Shown in pieces: positions 5,350 to 5,598 of a stretch of 5,598 bases of DNA. Origin of the DNA: Sutterellaceae bacterium (GTDB lineage: Bacteria > Pseudomonadota > Gammaproteobacteria > Burkholderiales > Burkholderiaceae_F); NCBI GenBank assembly GCA_030531135.1, contig JAUNOJ010000120.1, positions 1 to 5,598 of the forward strand, in the 5' to 3' direction. The position numbers and the translations under genes were made by a program. Numbering within the stretch: position 1 is the stretch's first letter; each line of letters begins with the position of its first letter. The notes beneath the pieces were generated by a model that saw nothing but the letters and a program-made list of their open reading frames with translations, was not told the DNA's origin and made no database searches.

Positions 5350-5598
5350 ATGAATACCAAAACATTTTTGTGCACGACGATTGCCGTTGCCACTGCTGTT
5401 TTCACGGGCGCTGCCACTGCCGCCGTCAAAGACGGTACGTTCGAGGGCTCGGGTATCGGCCGCGGCGGTCCGATCCAAGTGGCCGTGACCTTTGCCAAGG
5501 GCAAGATTGCCAATGTGAAGGTCGTCAAGCAAACCGAAACGGTGGGCGTGTCCGACCCGGCGCTCAAAGCCGTTCCTGCCAACATTGTCAAGGCCAAT
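5350..5598 (+). CDS. Exported FMN-binding-domain protein, probable flavocytochrome c-type reductase subunit (partial)
   Basis: The reading frame is open for 83 codons from ATG 5350 to the window edge. A GAGGGGAG ribosome site lies at 5333-5340, nine bases upstream. The first 25 residues form a Sec-type signal peptide: K4, a hydrophobic core at about 6-19, and small residues A-A-T-A-A before a likely cut near residue 24-25. The mature part opens with V-K-D-G-T-F-E-G-S-G and continues G-R-G-G-P-I-Q-V-A-V-T-F, G-K-I-A-N-V-K-V, Q-T-E-T-V-G and A-V-P-A-N-I-V. This is the beginning of the FMN_bind domain, in which FMN is normally attached to a downstream Thr or Ser by ApbE. In flavocytochrome c fumarate, urocanate and related reductases this domain precedes an FAD domain, but a stand-alone domain or an Rnf/Nqr-like protein is possible. 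The covalent FMN site lies beyond the edge. Confidence 0.85.
   Translation, partial: MNTKTFLCTTIAVATAVFTGAATAAVKDGTFEGSGIGRGGPIQVAVTFAKGKIANVKVVKQTETVGVSDPALKAVPANIVKAN

Noticed and set aside
5104..5532. Minus-strand open frames over the intergenic region and the FMN-binding gene
   Set aside because: They lie antisense to a signal peptide and FMN_bind start with a strong ribosome site, and cross the promoter-like region. Their products resemble nothing known to me.

Overview
The window looks like ordinary proteobacterial chromosome of roughly balanced base composition. It is gene-dense and has two divergent transcription units. A QmcA-type SPFH protein paired with an NfeD-like partner and a YbaL-type CPA2 antiporter point to Proteobacteria. 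The exported FMN-binding domain at the right edge resembles the flavocytochrome c reductases that are abundant in host-associated anaerobic Burkholderiales such as Sutterellaceae. That last assignment is inference from family knowledge and not a measured match.

Minus strand, read from right to left: one apparent operon starts at a predicted promoter near 5138-5110 and runs off the left edge. In transcription order it holds a cation/proton antiporter with a cytosolic TrkA-N domain (5062-3239), a short NfeD-like membrane protein (3215-2790), an SPFH/stomatin-like protein (2744-1800), and then three tandem genes for mutually homologous small proteins of 187-192 residues (1779-1201, 1196-624, 620-57). 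A fourth start (57 to beyond position 1) may be another copy. Gaps are 23, 45, 20, 4 and 3 bases, then a 1-base overlap. No terminator is visible between the genes.

Plus strand: after a 287-base divergent intergenic region, a secreted protein with an FMN-binding domain begins at 5350 and is cut by the right edge. The intergenic region holds a promoter-like site on each strand, helically phased T7 tracts, a spaced repeat and an imperfect hairpin in the probable leader of the plus-strand gene.

How they may work together: SPFH and NfeD proteins are known partners in membrane microdomain or quality-control assemblies, and the antiporter is an inner-membrane ion carrier, so the operon is membrane-centred. 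The paralogue array is the least explained part. I do not recognise the family. Its members share a central Y-x-D-W-[DN] block, a K/R-rich N-terminus and a C-terminal W-T motif, and have no signal peptide or membrane segment. They are probably soluble, mostly helical cytosolic proteins, perhaps made in stoichiometric coupling, and possibly acting with the SPFH/NfeD complex. That functional link is a guess from gene order alone.
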